A stretch of 46,260 nucleotides of DNA, from contig JACONI010000084.1 of NCBI GenBank assembly GCA_014323825.1, positions 1 through 46,260 of the forward strand, in the 5' to 3' direction. This stretch comes from Ekhidna sp. (GTDB taxonomy: Bacteria; Bacteroidota; Bacteroidia; Cytophagales; Cyclobacteriaceae). Below are positions 6,598 through 14,659 of the stretch, piece after piece; position 1 is the stretch's first letter, and every line of letters begins with the position of its first letter. The translations under genes were made by a program, and so were the position numbers. The notes under the pieces were generated by a model that was not told the DNA's origin, made no database searches, and was given only the letters and a program-made list of their open reading frames with translations.

Positions 6598-9273
6598 ATG
6601 AGCATTTCGACACAGTACGACCCGACCAAAGTGGAAGATAAATGGTATCAATATTGGATGGAGCACCACTTTTTCCATGCCACACCACAAGAGGGAAAAG
6701 AAGCTTATACGATCGTCATCCCGCCGCCGAATGTAACAGGAGTCCTGCACATGGGACACATGCTCAACAATACCATTCAGGATATCTTGATAAGAAAGGC
6801 ACGGATGGAAGGCAAAGAAGCTTGCTGGGTCCCCGGAACAGATCACGCTTCTATTGCCACAGAAGCCAAAGTAGTAAAAATGCTTCGTGAGCAAGGGATC
6901 AAAAAGCGTGACCTCTCCAGGGAAGAATTTCTGAAGCATGCATGGAAATGGAAAGAAAAATACGGAGGCATCATCCTACAACAGCTTCGCAAGCTGGGTG
7001 CCTCGTGCGACTGGAGCCGTACCGCTTTCACCATGGATGAGAGCTACCACAGAGCGGTGATCCGACAGTTTGTAGACCTCTACAAAAAAGGATATATCTA
7101 TCGTGGCTTGCACATGGTAAACTGGGACTGTGAAGCCATGACCACTATCTCAAATGAGGAGGTAATTTACAATGAGGATGGTGAGAAGGCCGTTCTTTAC
7201 CATTTAAAATACCGAATCAAGGACTCGGCTGAGTTTGTGACGATTGCTACTCAGCGGCCGGAGACCATCATGGGTGATACAGCCATTGCGATAAATCCAA
7301 ATGATAAACGACTCAGGCACCGGATTGGGAAAAAGGCTTTGGTTCCGTTCATCAACCGTGAGATACCGGTCATCGGGGATGATTATGTAGATACTGACTT
7401 TGGAACAGGCTGCCTAAAGGTGACACCCGCACATGATCCTAACGACTATGAAATCGGCTTGAGACATAACCTCAGGATTATAGACACCATCAACCCTGAT
7501 GGCACACTCAACGATAAGTGCGAGATCGAAAAGTATATCGGAAAGGATCGTTTCAAAGTACGTAAGATGATTGTCAAAGATCTGAAAGCGGCTGAAATCC
7601 TGATAAAAGAAGAAGAAGTCATCACCAGGATCGGTCGATCCGAACGAACCAACTCGGTAGTTGAGCCTAAGCTTTCACTACAGTGGTTCATCAGGATGAA
7701 GGAGATTTCTCGTCGTGCGCATCAGGCGGTAATGGATGACGAAATCCGGTTATTCCCTTCTAAGTTTAAGAATACCTATAACCACTGGATGGAGAAGGTA
7801 AGAGATTGGAATATCTCCAGACAGCTTTGGTGGGGGCAGCAAATCCCGGCTTATTACTATGGTGAGGGAGAAAATGATTTTGTAGTAGCGGAGACGCAGG
7901 AACTTGCAGTAGAGGAAGCTAAAAAAGCAACCGGAAACCACGACCTTACTGCCGCTGATTTAAAACAGGATGAGGATGTTCTTGATACCTGGGCTTCTTC
8001 CAACCTGTGGCCGATTGCTATTTTTGACGGATTCAATGACGATTGCTTTGACCCTGAAAAAGGTAAGATTGATAAAAGCAAAAATGAAGACCTGAACTTC
8101 TTCTACCCTTCCCGGACTTTGGTTACTGCCCCCGAGATCCTGTTTTTCTGGGTAGCCAGAATGATTATCGCAGGATATGAGTATTTGGACGAGAAGCCGT
8201 TTGAGAATGTGTACCTGACAGGTATCGTTCGTGATAAGCAGCGAAGAAAGATGTCCAAGTCGCTGGGCAATTCTCCTGATCCTCTGGATCTGATCAGGCA
8301 ATACGGGGCAGATGGTGTTCGGACCGGTATGTTATTCAGTTCGCCGGCCGGAAATGACCTGCTCTTTGATGAGAAGCTTGCTGAACAGGGAAGAAATTTC
8401 TCCAATAAAATATGGAACGCATTCCGACTGATAAAAGGATGGAAAACGACCGGTGATGCACAGCCGGATATCAATCGGGAGGCCGTTGAATGGTTTACAA
8501 ACAAGTTCAACAAAGCACTGACCGAACTGGAAGATCATTTCTCCGGATTCCGAATATCAGATGCCTTGATGACGGTGTACAAGCTCATTCGGGACGACTT
8601 CTGTAGCTGGTATTTGGAGTGGATAAAACCGGAATACGGAAAGCCGATCGATCGCGCTACTTATGACTCAACCGTAGAACTTTTTGAACAGGTATTGAAA
8701 GTGTTACACCCGTTTATGCCCTTCATCACGGAGGAGATTTGGCATGAGCTAAAAAAGCGGGATGAGAAAGAAGCCATCGTCGTAGCTGCGTGGCCAAAGG
8801 CCGGGGCGATTGATAATGAAATAATCAAAAAGGCCGATCTTCGTTTTGAAATTACCTCAAATATTCGCAATATTCGCAACAATAAAGGAATCTCACAGAA
8901 AGAAACACTGGAGTTGATAACCACCTCCGGAGCAATGGATGTAATGAGTGTAATGGATTCGTCCACAAATATACTGGCCAACGTTTCGGCAAAATCGAAT
9001 GCAGAAAAGCCCTCCAATGCTTTCAGTTTTATGGTTGGATCCGCTGAGTTTTTTATTCCTGTACCTGAGCGTATTGATTTGGAGGCAGAACGCAGAAAGC
9101 TGGAGGAAGAACTGAACTACGCCAAAGGCTTCAAAACCTCTGTAGAGAAGAAGCTCTCAAACAAACAATTTGTAAACAATGCCCCTGAACAAGTAGTAGA
9201 AACGGAACACAAAAAACTTGCTGATGCGGAAGCAAAGATCAGGACGCTGGAAGAGCGTTTGTCTGAATTTTAA
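6598..9273 (+). CDS. valS: Valine--tRNA ligase
   Basis: An 891-residue class I aminoacyl-tRNA synthetase charging tRNA-Val. The HIGH-type motif is HMGH at residues 51-54 within PPPNVTGVLHMGH, and KMSKS is at 551-555. Between them lies the editing domain with WDCEAMTTISNEEV and ATQRPETIMGDTA. A helical anticodon-binding domain follows. The last 70 residues (AERRKLEEELNYAKGF to the end) form the C-terminal coiled coil typical of ValS. It is divergently transcribed from fahA and convergent with fabG. The ATG start gives the standard N-terminus (YDPTKVEDKWYQYW). Confidence 0.98.
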   Translation: MSISTQYDPTKVEDKWYQYWMEHHFFHATPQEGKEAYTIVIPPPNVTGVLHMGHMLNNTIQDILIRKARMEGKEACWVPGTDHASIATEAKVVKMLREQGIKKRDLSREEFLKHAWKWKEKYGGIILQQLRKLGASCDWSRTAFTMDESYHRAVIRQFVDLYKKGYIYRGLHMVNWDCEAMTTISNEEVIYNEDGEKAVLYHLKYRIKDSAEFVTIATQRPETIMGDTAIAINPNDKRLRHRIGKKALVPFINREIPVIGDDYVDTDFGTGCLKVTPAHDPNDYEIGLRHNLRIIDTINPDGTLNDKCEIEKYIGKDRFKVRKMIVKDLKAAEILIKEEEVITRIGRSERTNSVVEPKLSLQWFIRMKEISRRAHQAVMDDEIRLFPSKFKNTYNHWMEKVRDWNISRQLWWGQQIPAYYYGEGENDFVVAETQELAVEEAKKATGNHDLTAADLKQDEDVLDTWASSNLWPIAIFDGFNDDCFDPEKGKIDKSKNEDLNFFYPSRTLVTAPEILFFWVARMIIAGYEYLDEKPFENVYLTGIVRDKQRRKMSKSLGNSPDPLDLIRQYGADGVRTGMLFSSPAGNDLLFDEKLAEQGRNFSNKIWNAFRLIKGWKTTGDAQPDINREAVEWFTNKFNKALTELEDHFSGFRISDALMTVYKLIRDDFCSWYLEWIKPEYGKPIDRATYDSTVELFEQVLKVLHPFMPFITEEIWHELKKRDEKEAIVVAAWPKAGAIDNEIIKKADLRFEITSNIRNIRNNKGISQKETLELITTSGAMDVMSVMDSSTNILANVSAKSNAEKPSNAFSFMVGSAEFFIPVPERIDLEAERRKLEEELNYAKGFKTSVEKKLSNKQFVNNAPEQVVETEHKKLADAEAKIRTLEERLSEF

Positions 9274-9359
9274 TTGATGGAGACAAAAAAACGCTTAATG
9301 AACGAAGCATCAAATAGTATTAATTGTTAAGACCGGTAGAGGGCAATTTGATCCACTTT

Positions 9360-10106
9360 CTAGGTTAACATACCTCCGTCTACCTGCATCGTTTGCCCGG
9401 TAACGTATGCAGACATATCCGAAGCTAAAAAGACACAAGCATTGGCTACATCCTCGGGAGAACCCCCTCTCTTTAACGGGATCGCATCTCTCCAACTCTG
9501 AACCGTTTTTTCATCTAAAGCATCGGTCATTTCTGTTTCTATAAATCCCGGTGCAATTGCATTGCATCGAATGTTTCTGGAGCCAAGCTCCAGTGCTACT
9601 GATTTTGTGAATCCGATAATTCCCGCTTTTGAGGCGGCATAGTTAGCCTGCCCCGCATTTCCTTTTACCCCTACGACAGAAGACATATTTATGATGGAAC
9701 CACTGCGTTGTTTCATAAAATTTCGGGCCGAGGCTTTTACCGTATTAAAACAAGACTTTAAGTTGATATTTTGGATTGCATCCCAATCTTCCTCGCTCAT
9801 TCTCATTAATAAGTTGTCTTTTGTGACCCCGGCATTATTGATGAGCACATCCATTCTGCCAAATTCTTCCACTACCCCTGCGATTAAGTTCTGTGCGGCC
9901 TGATAATCAGATGCATCGGAACGAAAACCTTTTGCTTTTACTCCTGTCTCAGCCAATTCTCTTTCCAGTCCTTCCCCCTTTTTTACACTTGACAAATAAG
10001 TAAAAGCAACATTTGCTCCCTGTTCTGCAAATTTCTCAGCGATGGCCTTACCTATTCCTTTAGATGCACCTGTAATCAGTGTTACTTTTCCTTCCAGTAG
10101 TTTCAT
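9360..10106 (-). CDS. fabG: 3-oxoacyl-ACP reductase (short-chain dehydrogenase)
   Basis: NADPH-dependent reduction of 3-oxoacyl-ACP in fatty acid elongation, cytoplasmic. From this start the protein has 248 residues. TGASKGIG (12-19) is the nucleotide-binding glycine motif, NNAG is at 90-93, and the catalytic Ser143, Tyr156 and Lys160 are present (YAASK). The C-terminal GQTMQVDGGML is characteristic of FabG. A longer in-frame start at 10133 would overlap a -7 box and adds the atypical residues MDTFAAKRF, so the ATG at 10106 is preferred. The gene stands alone, away from other fatty acid genes, so a general SDR role is possible but less likely. Confidence 0.93.
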   Translation of the reverse strand: MKLLEGKVTLITGASKGIGKAIAEKFAEQGANVAFTYLSSVKKGEGLERELAETGVKAKGFRSDASDYQAAQNLIAGVVEEFGRMDVLINNAGVTKDNLLMRMSEEDWDAIQNINLKSCFNTVKASARNFMKQRSGSIINMSSVVGVKGNAGQANYAASKAGIIGFTKSVALELGSRNIRCNAIAPGFIETEMTDALDEKTVQSWRDAIPLKRGGSPEDVANACVFLASDMSAYVTGQTMQVDGGMLT

Positions 10107-10120
10107 AAATCTTTTTGCTG

Positions 10121-10138
10121 CAAATGTATCCAAATATA
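10121..10138 (-). promoter_or_regulatory. -7 box candidates for fabG
   Basis: Two matches to TAnnTTTG lie in tandem on the minus strand, TATATTTG (10138-10131) and TACATTTG (10128-10121), about 15 to 30 bases before the chosen fabG start. Either could be the -7 element; neither has a clear -33 partner. Confidence 0.4.
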
Positions 10139-10189
10139 CAAGTTGCGAATTATAACCGGTTTCTAATTTACTCTGACCTTTTTAAGGTT

Positions 10190-10197
10190 TAATTTTG
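10190..10197 (+). promoter_or_regulatory. -7 box candidate for lpd
   Basis: TAATTTTG fits TAnnTTTG and lies 27 bases before the lpd ATG at 10225. It covers the alternative upstream start at 10195, which argues against that start. Confidence 0.45.
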
Positions 10198-10224
10198 CTA
10201 TCCGAATTAAAATTCAAATGGCAA

Positions 10225-11619
10225 ATGGCATCAAAATATGATCTTATGGTAATCGGCAGCGGGCCGGGTGGATATGTAGCAGCAATCAGGGCATCTCAAC
10301 TGGGAATGAAGGTAGGAGTAGTGGAGAAAGCCGAACTCGGAGGTGTTTGTTTAAACTGGGGTTGTATTCCCACAAAAGCCTTATTAAAAAGTGCTCAGGT
10401 TTTTGAATATATCAACCACTCGGAAAATTATGGGATTCAGGTAAAAGATGCGAAAGCTGACTTTACCGGCATGGTAAAACGATCCAGAGGAGTTGCCGAA
10501 GGAATGAGCAAAGGAGTTCAGTTTCTATTCAAAAAAAATAAGATTGAGCAACTCGCAGGGCATGGCACGCTGAAGAAAGGGAAGAAAGTGGAAGTGAAAA
10601 ATGAAGCAGGAAAAGTAACGACTTACGATGCTGATCACATCATCTTAGCAACCGGAGGTAGAGCAAAAGAGCTTCCTAACCTCCCAATCGACGGCAAAAA
10701 AGTTATAGAATATCGAAAGGCGATGGTGCTTGAAAAGCAGCCTAAGCAACTGGTAGTGGTAGGATCCGGAGCGATAGGTGTTGAGTTTGCGTACTTCTAT
10801 AATTCAATAGGCACTGAGGTGACTATTGTGGAGTTTATGGATCGAATCTTACCGGTGGAGGATGAGGAAGTGAGTAAGCAGTTGGAAAGAATTTATAAAA
10901 AAGCAGGAATGAAGATCATGACAAGTGCTGAGGTTACTAAAGTGGATACTTCGGGTGCCGGATGTAAAGTGACGGTAAAAACGAAAAAAGGAGAAGAGCA
11001 ACTGACATGTGATGTCGTCCTTTCTGCTGTTGGAGTAACTACTAACTTAGCGCACATTGGTCTGGAGGAGGTGGGTGTGAAAACCGAGAAGGGAAAGGTG
11101 GTGGTTGATGATTATTACAAGACCAATATAGATAGTATTTATGCCATCGGAGATATTGTACACGGGCCTGCACTGGCACACGTTGCCTCTGCGGAGGGAA
11201 TTATTTGTGTGGAGAAAATCAAAGGAATGGATGTAGAGCCACTGAACTACAACAACATTCCGGGTTGTACCTATTGTTCTCCTGAAGTTGCTTCCGTTGG
11301 CTATACGGAGAAGGCAGCAAAAGAGGCCGGCTACGAAGTGAAGGTTGGAAAGTTTCCTTTCTCTGCTGCCGGTAAAGCAAAGGCTGCCGGTGCTTCCGAA
11401 GGATTTGTAAAAGTGATCTTTGATGCCAAATATGGCGAGTGGCTTGGTGCCCACATGATCGGAGCGAATGTAACGGAAATGATCGCCGAAGCGGTGGCAG
11501 CCAGAAAGCTGGAAACAACCGGACATGAAATCATTAAGTCAGTGCATCCGCACCCAACCATGAGTGAGGCGGTGATGGAAGCGGCAGCAGCAGCTTACGA
11601 TGAAGTCATTCATTTGTGA
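10225..11619 (+). CDS. lpd: Dihydrolipoyl dehydrogenase (E3)
   Basis: FAD flavoenzyme that reoxidises dihydrolipoamide of 2-oxoacid dehydrogenase complexes using NAD. The protein has 464 residues. The FAD motif GSGPGG begins at residue 11, the redox cysteines Cys42 and Cys47 are in GGVCLNWGCIPTK, the NAD motif is VVGSGAIGVEF, and the C-terminal HPHPTMSEAV supplies the catalytic His. No E1 or E2 genes are adjacent. The last ten codons and the following bases are duplicated 2.95 kb downstream (14538-14594), where a mobile-looking segment has entered. The enzyme itself is intact. Confidence 0.96.
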   Translation: MASKYDLMVIGSGPGGYVAAIRASQLGMKVGVVEKAELGGVCLNWGCIPTKALLKSAQVFEYINHSENYGIQVKDAKADFTGMVKRSRGVAEGMSKGVQFLFKKNKIEQLAGHGTLKKGKKVEVKNEAGKVTTYDADHIILATGGRAKELPNLPIDGKKVIEYRKAMVLEKQPKQLVVVGSGAIGVEFAYFYNSIGTEVTIVEFMDRILPVEDEEVSKQLERIYKKAGMKIMTSAEVTKVDTSGAGCKVTVKTKKGEEQLTCDVVLSAVGVTTNLAHIGLEEVGVKTEKGKVVVDDYYKTNIDSIYAIGDIVHGPALAHVASAEGIICVEKIKGMDVEPLNYNNIPGCTYCSPEVASVGYTEKAAKEAGYEVKVGKFPFSAAGKAKAAGASEGFVKVIFDAKYGEWLGAHMIGANVTEMIAEAVAARKLETTGHEIIKSVHPHPTMSEAVMEAAAAAYDEVIHL

Positions 11620-11644
11620 ATGAAAGAAAAAGGAAAGCTACATT
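11588..11644 (+). repeat. 57-bp direct repeat, left copy (lpd 3' end)
   Basis: Perfectly identical to 14538-14594. It covers the last ten lpd codons, the stop and 25 bases beyond. With its partner it bounds the three-gene insert, like an attachment site or a duplication made on insertion. Confidence 0.92.
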
Positions 11645-11882
11645 AGACACCATCTAATAAACTATGTAAATGAGATTAAGACTCATGGCTGAGTCATAAA
11701 TTTACGGCATCCGGAGTCTTTCTGACCCTCAGATACCGAACGGAGAAGTGAATGAGCAATGGAAAGGAGAAAAATAGGGAAAAGAAAGGCTTTAGTGAAA
11801 TCCGATATTTTATGAAAATTTAAAAAGCCCGACTCATAAGATGATTATTAGTTATTGTATGCAGTAACATCAACTAAAAGAC

Positions 11883-11890
11883 TAACTTTG
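11883..11890 (+). promoter_or_regulatory. -7 box candidate for the AlbA_2/ATPase gene
   Basis: TAACTTTG fits TAnnTTTG and sits 20 bases before the ATG at 11910. It lies inside the 57-bp repeat-bounded insert, so the insert carries its own promoter. The rest of 11645-11909 shows no gene. Confidence 0.45.
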
Positions 11891-11909
11891 TAAGGAATTT
11901 TATGGTCTG

Positions 11910-13475
11910 ATGGAATCTTTGCTCAAATTAAAAGAAAGGGTTGAAATTGCCATAGAACTTGGTGAAAGCTATTATCGAGAATTTAAGAGTGGATATGAGG
12001 GCCCTCCAAAAGATAAAAAACCAAGGAATTTTAAGGATATTTGTTACCATGTGGCTAAGGAACTCGTTGCCTTTGCAAATGCAGATGGTGGTGAATTATT
12101 TATTGGCATTGAAGATGATAATAAAGTAACCGGATTGCCGCATACAGATGAAAAACTATCGGCTGTTCTTGATGCTTCCACCGATTACGTTCTTAAAGAT
12201 ACGCCTTTACCCATAAAAAGAAGAAATATTATAGACTACAATGGGAAGAAAGTAATTTATTTTTCAGTAGACAAAGGGAGTAAGTTTATACACCAAACCA
12301 GCAAAGGAGAATGCTTTAAAAGAGAAGATAGAGAATCTCTTCCTACCTCCGCTGACACCATTAGACTGGTAAGAGATGAAGCAAATTCCAGGGAGTATGA
12401 CCGACGGTTTGAAGAACTTGCGACTATTGCTGATTTAGACACAGCCTTGGTTAAATCCATAGGAAAAGAATCAACCAAAATAAAAGGTATATCAGCTGAG
12501 AAGTTTTTACAATATGTTGAACTTGCAGAGTTTGACGGTGACAGACTAAGGTTACGGAAAGCAGCACTACTGTTGTTTGCTAAAAATCCGAGCAAGTGGC
12601 ACCCGCGCTCAAGAGTTAGGATCCTTCGAGTGAATGGTACGGAAGAAAAGCCCGCCCCGGATTACAATGTTACTGAAGTAGCAGACATCTCGGGAAATAT
12701 ATTTGAGCTGGCAGAGAAAGGCTGGGAAGCTTTACGACCTGCCTTAAGCGAAACACGGTATTCTGGGGATGGATTGTTCAAGACACAGGTAATTTATCCT
12801 GAACCGGCTTGCCGAGAAGCCCTGATAAATGCCATCACTCATAGGGATTACAGTCTTGAGGGGCGTGGTATTGAAATAAGAATATTTGATGACCGATTAG
12901 AAGTCTTGAGTCCCGGAAAACTCCTGTCAAAATTGACCATTGAAGATTTAAAGGAACTGAAAGGAGCCCACGAAACAAGAAATCCATATACGGCAAGAGT
13001 GCTGAGGGAGTATGGATATATAAGAGAATTAGGTGAAGGAATGCGAAGAATGTTTGAACTTATGAAATCAAATGAATTAGTCGAACCCCAAATCGAATCA
13101 CCTAATAAATCATTTATCGTAACGCTTTTCTACAAGTTTATTTATTCAAAAGAAGAAAAGCTGTGGTTAGATCATTTCAAAATACTTGATCTATCCCGAG
13201 AACAAAAAACGGTAGTAAAACTTGGAATCAATGGCAGATTAATATCTCCAAAAGAGATTTTTGAAAATGTTGGAATAGTCGATACGGAAAAATATAGATT
13301 GCTTGTGGAAAGTTTGGTTGAGTTAGGAATTCTAAAACGCAAAATTTCACAAAATGGAGCTCATTCTTTGGCAAAAAAGCGTAGAGTATCAAAGAAGAGT
13401 GTAGGGATTTACGAGATAGTTGTGCCTCAACAAAAAGATATTAGTTCAAATCCCCCTACTAGGAGAGAAAGATGA
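11910..13475 (+). CDS. AlbA_2 (Schlafen-like) domain and ATPase-like regulator
   Basis: A 521-residue protein. The N-terminal AlbA_2 / Schlafen-type domain (about residues 13-130) is marked by ESYYREFKSG and VAFANADGGELFIGIED. The C-terminal half has the HATPase_c_4 pattern: REALINAITHRDYSLEG, DDRLEVLSPGKLL, then NPYTARVLREYGYIRELGEG. The combination is that of the COG2865 family, annotated as predicted transcriptional regulators or divergent RecG-like proteins, with some relatives in defence contexts. The last 120 residues look like a winged-helix plus a basic tail (KKRRVSKKS). It is the first gene of the repeat-bounded insert and ends in an ATGA overlap with a start for the next gene. Confidence 0.82.
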   Translation: MESLLKLKERVEIAIELGESYYREFKSGYEGPPKDKKPRNFKDICYHVAKELVAFANADGGELFIGIEDDNKVTGLPHTDEKLSAVLDASTDYVLKDTPLPIKRRNIIDYNGKKVIYFSVDKGSKFIHQTSKGECFKREDRESLPTSADTIRLVRDEANSREYDRRFEELATIADLDTALVKSIGKESTKIKGISAEKFLQYVELAEFDGDRLRLRKAALLLFAKNPSKWHPRSRVRILRVNGTEEKPAPDYNVTEVADISGNIFELAEKGWEALRPALSETRYSGDGLFKTQVIYPEPACREALINAITHRDYSLEGRGIEIRIFDDRLEVLSPGKLLSKLTIEDLKELKGAHETRNPYTARVLREYGYIRELGEGMRRMFELMKSNELVEPQIESPNKSFIVTLFYKFIYSKEEKLWLDHFKILDLSREQKTVVKLGINGRLISPKEIFENVGIVDTEKYRLLVESLVELGILKRKISQNGAHSLAKKRRVSKKSVGIYEIVVPQQKDISSNPPTRRER

Positions 13476-13725
13476 ATCGGATTATGCTAAAATATTTATT
13501 GCTAATTTAAGTTGGTATGCAGATGAAGGTGACATTGAAAACGAACTCTCAAGATTTGGAGAAATAGCTGAGATTCTCATTCCCAAAAACAGATCTACAG
13601 GAAAATCCCGCGGATTTGCATTTGTTGAATTTGAGAAAAACGAATCTGCTAAGAAAGCGGTCAAATACAACGAACCAATTCTAATAAAGGGTAGAAAAAT
13701 TTATATTCAAAATTTCCGGGAGTAA
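13420..13725 (+). CDS. RNA-recognition-motif (RRM) protein, start doubtful
   Basis: A single RRM domain: RNP2 IFIANL, RNP1 KSRGFAFVEF, and a closing KGRKIYIQNFRE, about 78 residues in all. Small RRM proteins bind single-stranded RNA and are common in Bacteroidota. The start is a problem: the only in-frame start-like codon is a TTG at 13420, deep inside the preceding gene. The natural sites, ATG at 13472 (overlapping the previous stop) and ATG at 13484 (just before CTAAAATATTT), are one frame off. Adding one G after the second ATG would restore the usual MAKIFIANLSW. The gene has probably lost its start by a one-base deletion, unless the base is a sequencing error. Confidence 0.7.
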   Translation: MCLNKKILVQIPLLGEKDESDYAKIFIANLSWYADEGDIENELSRFGEIAEILIPKNRSTGKSRGFAFVEFEKNESAKKAVKYNEPILIKGRKIYIQNFRE

Positions 13726-14064
13726 CATACGAAAGAACGCATTGTATATGAAAGCATAGCTTGTGCTGCCCTTCATATATCGGCCCTTCACAAAAAGCCC
13801 GTTGGGTACCTTGGATTCTTGGGTAAGGTTTTAAATATACCTACTCACTTGTCCCTTAAAAATCCCCTCCGGCTGTAGTTACAAACTATGCCTGATGTGG
13901 GGTCGGGGGTTGCAGCAAAGAGGGCGACAGTCAAAGGGTCAGCGGGCGGGTCGGAGCAAAAAAGGAAGGCCGTAAATGTGCATGAGCTTTTCGTGCTCAG
14001 ACTCTTCGGCAGTTTTTGGGGCTATTTATTTTATTACGCTGATGTGCGTTCTTTAAGCAAATCT
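13726..14064 (+). other. Intergenic stretch, no gene recognised
   Basis: No coding signal is seen. An open frame continues upstream of the DUF5615 gene to 13888, but its product (Gly/Ser/Lys-rich, then FVLRLFGSFWGYLFYYA) has no family likeness. A small inverted repeat GAGC...GCTC lies near 13983. No DUF433-type antitoxin gene, the usual partner of DUF5615, is visible. Confidence 0.5.
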
Positions 14065-14403
14065 GTGAAATTGCTTCTTGACGAAAACGTTCCGAGAAAA
14101 ATTAAGAATGATCTTCCGGAGTTTGAAGTGTTTACCGTTCAAGAGATGAATTGGAATGGAAAGAAGAAAGGTGAACTCTTAGCATTGATGCTCAACGATG
14201 GATTTCAAGTACTAATTACTACTGACAAGAACCTGGAAAATCAACAAAATTTTAACAAATATCCCGTTCCGGTTCTAATGCTAAACGTAAAACTCCTCAC
14301 CTATCCGCATGTGTTCAAACTTCTTCCGGAGTTAAAAAATAGACTGAATTCTGACCTTCCCAACGGCTCAACTTTCATCTCTCAACAAGAAAGCAACATC
14401 TGA
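14065..14403 (+). CDS. DUF5615 family PIN-like protein
   Basis: A 112-residue protein beginning VKLLLDENVPRKIKNDLPEF, with the conserved acidic DEN near the N-terminus and a later ITTDKNLENQQNF. This is the DUF5615 / Mut7-C-like PIN-related fold, predicted to be a nuclease and often the toxin-like half of a pair with a DUF433 protein. The GTG at 14065 is chosen because it gives the family N-terminus; an earlier in-frame ATG at 13888 would add 59 unlike residues. No partner gene is found next to it. It is the last gene of the repeat-bounded insert. Confidence 0.8.
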   Translation: MKLLLDENVPRKIKNDLPEFEVFTVQEMNWNGKKKGELLALMLNDGFQVLITTDKNLENQQNFNKYPVPVLMLNVKLLTYPHVFKLLPELKNRLNSDLPNGSTFISQQESNI

Positions 14404-14444
14404 ACAATACTTATCAAAGCGTGTGCCTAAATATCTTACTCCAA

Positions 14445-14492
14445 GTGTAGTTTATAACTACACCCTGCTATAAAATATGCTTCAAAGCATAT
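14445..14492 (+). terminator. Two tandem hairpins after the DUF5615 gene
   Basis: GTGTAGTT-TAT-AACTACAC (14445-14463) is a perfect 8-bp stem, followed by ATATGCTT-CA-AAGCATAT (14475-14492), another perfect 8-bp stem, and then GTTTTAC. They probably end transcription of the insert genes. Confidence 0.5.
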
Positions 14493-14537
14493 GTTTTACG
14501 AATCCTCCCTCAACGGGAACATTTCCAGCTAGAATGT

Positions 14538-14594
14538 CAGCAGCTTACGATGAAGTCATTCATTTGTGAATGAAAGAAAAAGGAAAGCTACATT
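14538..14594 (+). repeat. 57-bp direct repeat, right copy
   Basis: Perfect copy of 11588-11644. It contains the final codons of lpd out of context, with no open gene upstream. It marks the right end of the insert; the bases after it are presumably the original lpd downstream sequence. Confidence 0.92.
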
Positions 14595-14659
14595 GAGGGA
14601 AAGGAAATCCGATTGGCATCAGTCCTCTACTTACATTGTAGATATGATTCCAAAGAAGT

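Noticed and set aside
8103..8513. 136-codon minus frame inside valS
   Set aside because: Opposite a conserved synthetase region, with no family likeness.
13888..14064. Upstream extension of the DUF5615 protein
   Set aside because: The added 59 residues are not part of the family and look non-coding; GTG 14065 gives the expected N-terminus.
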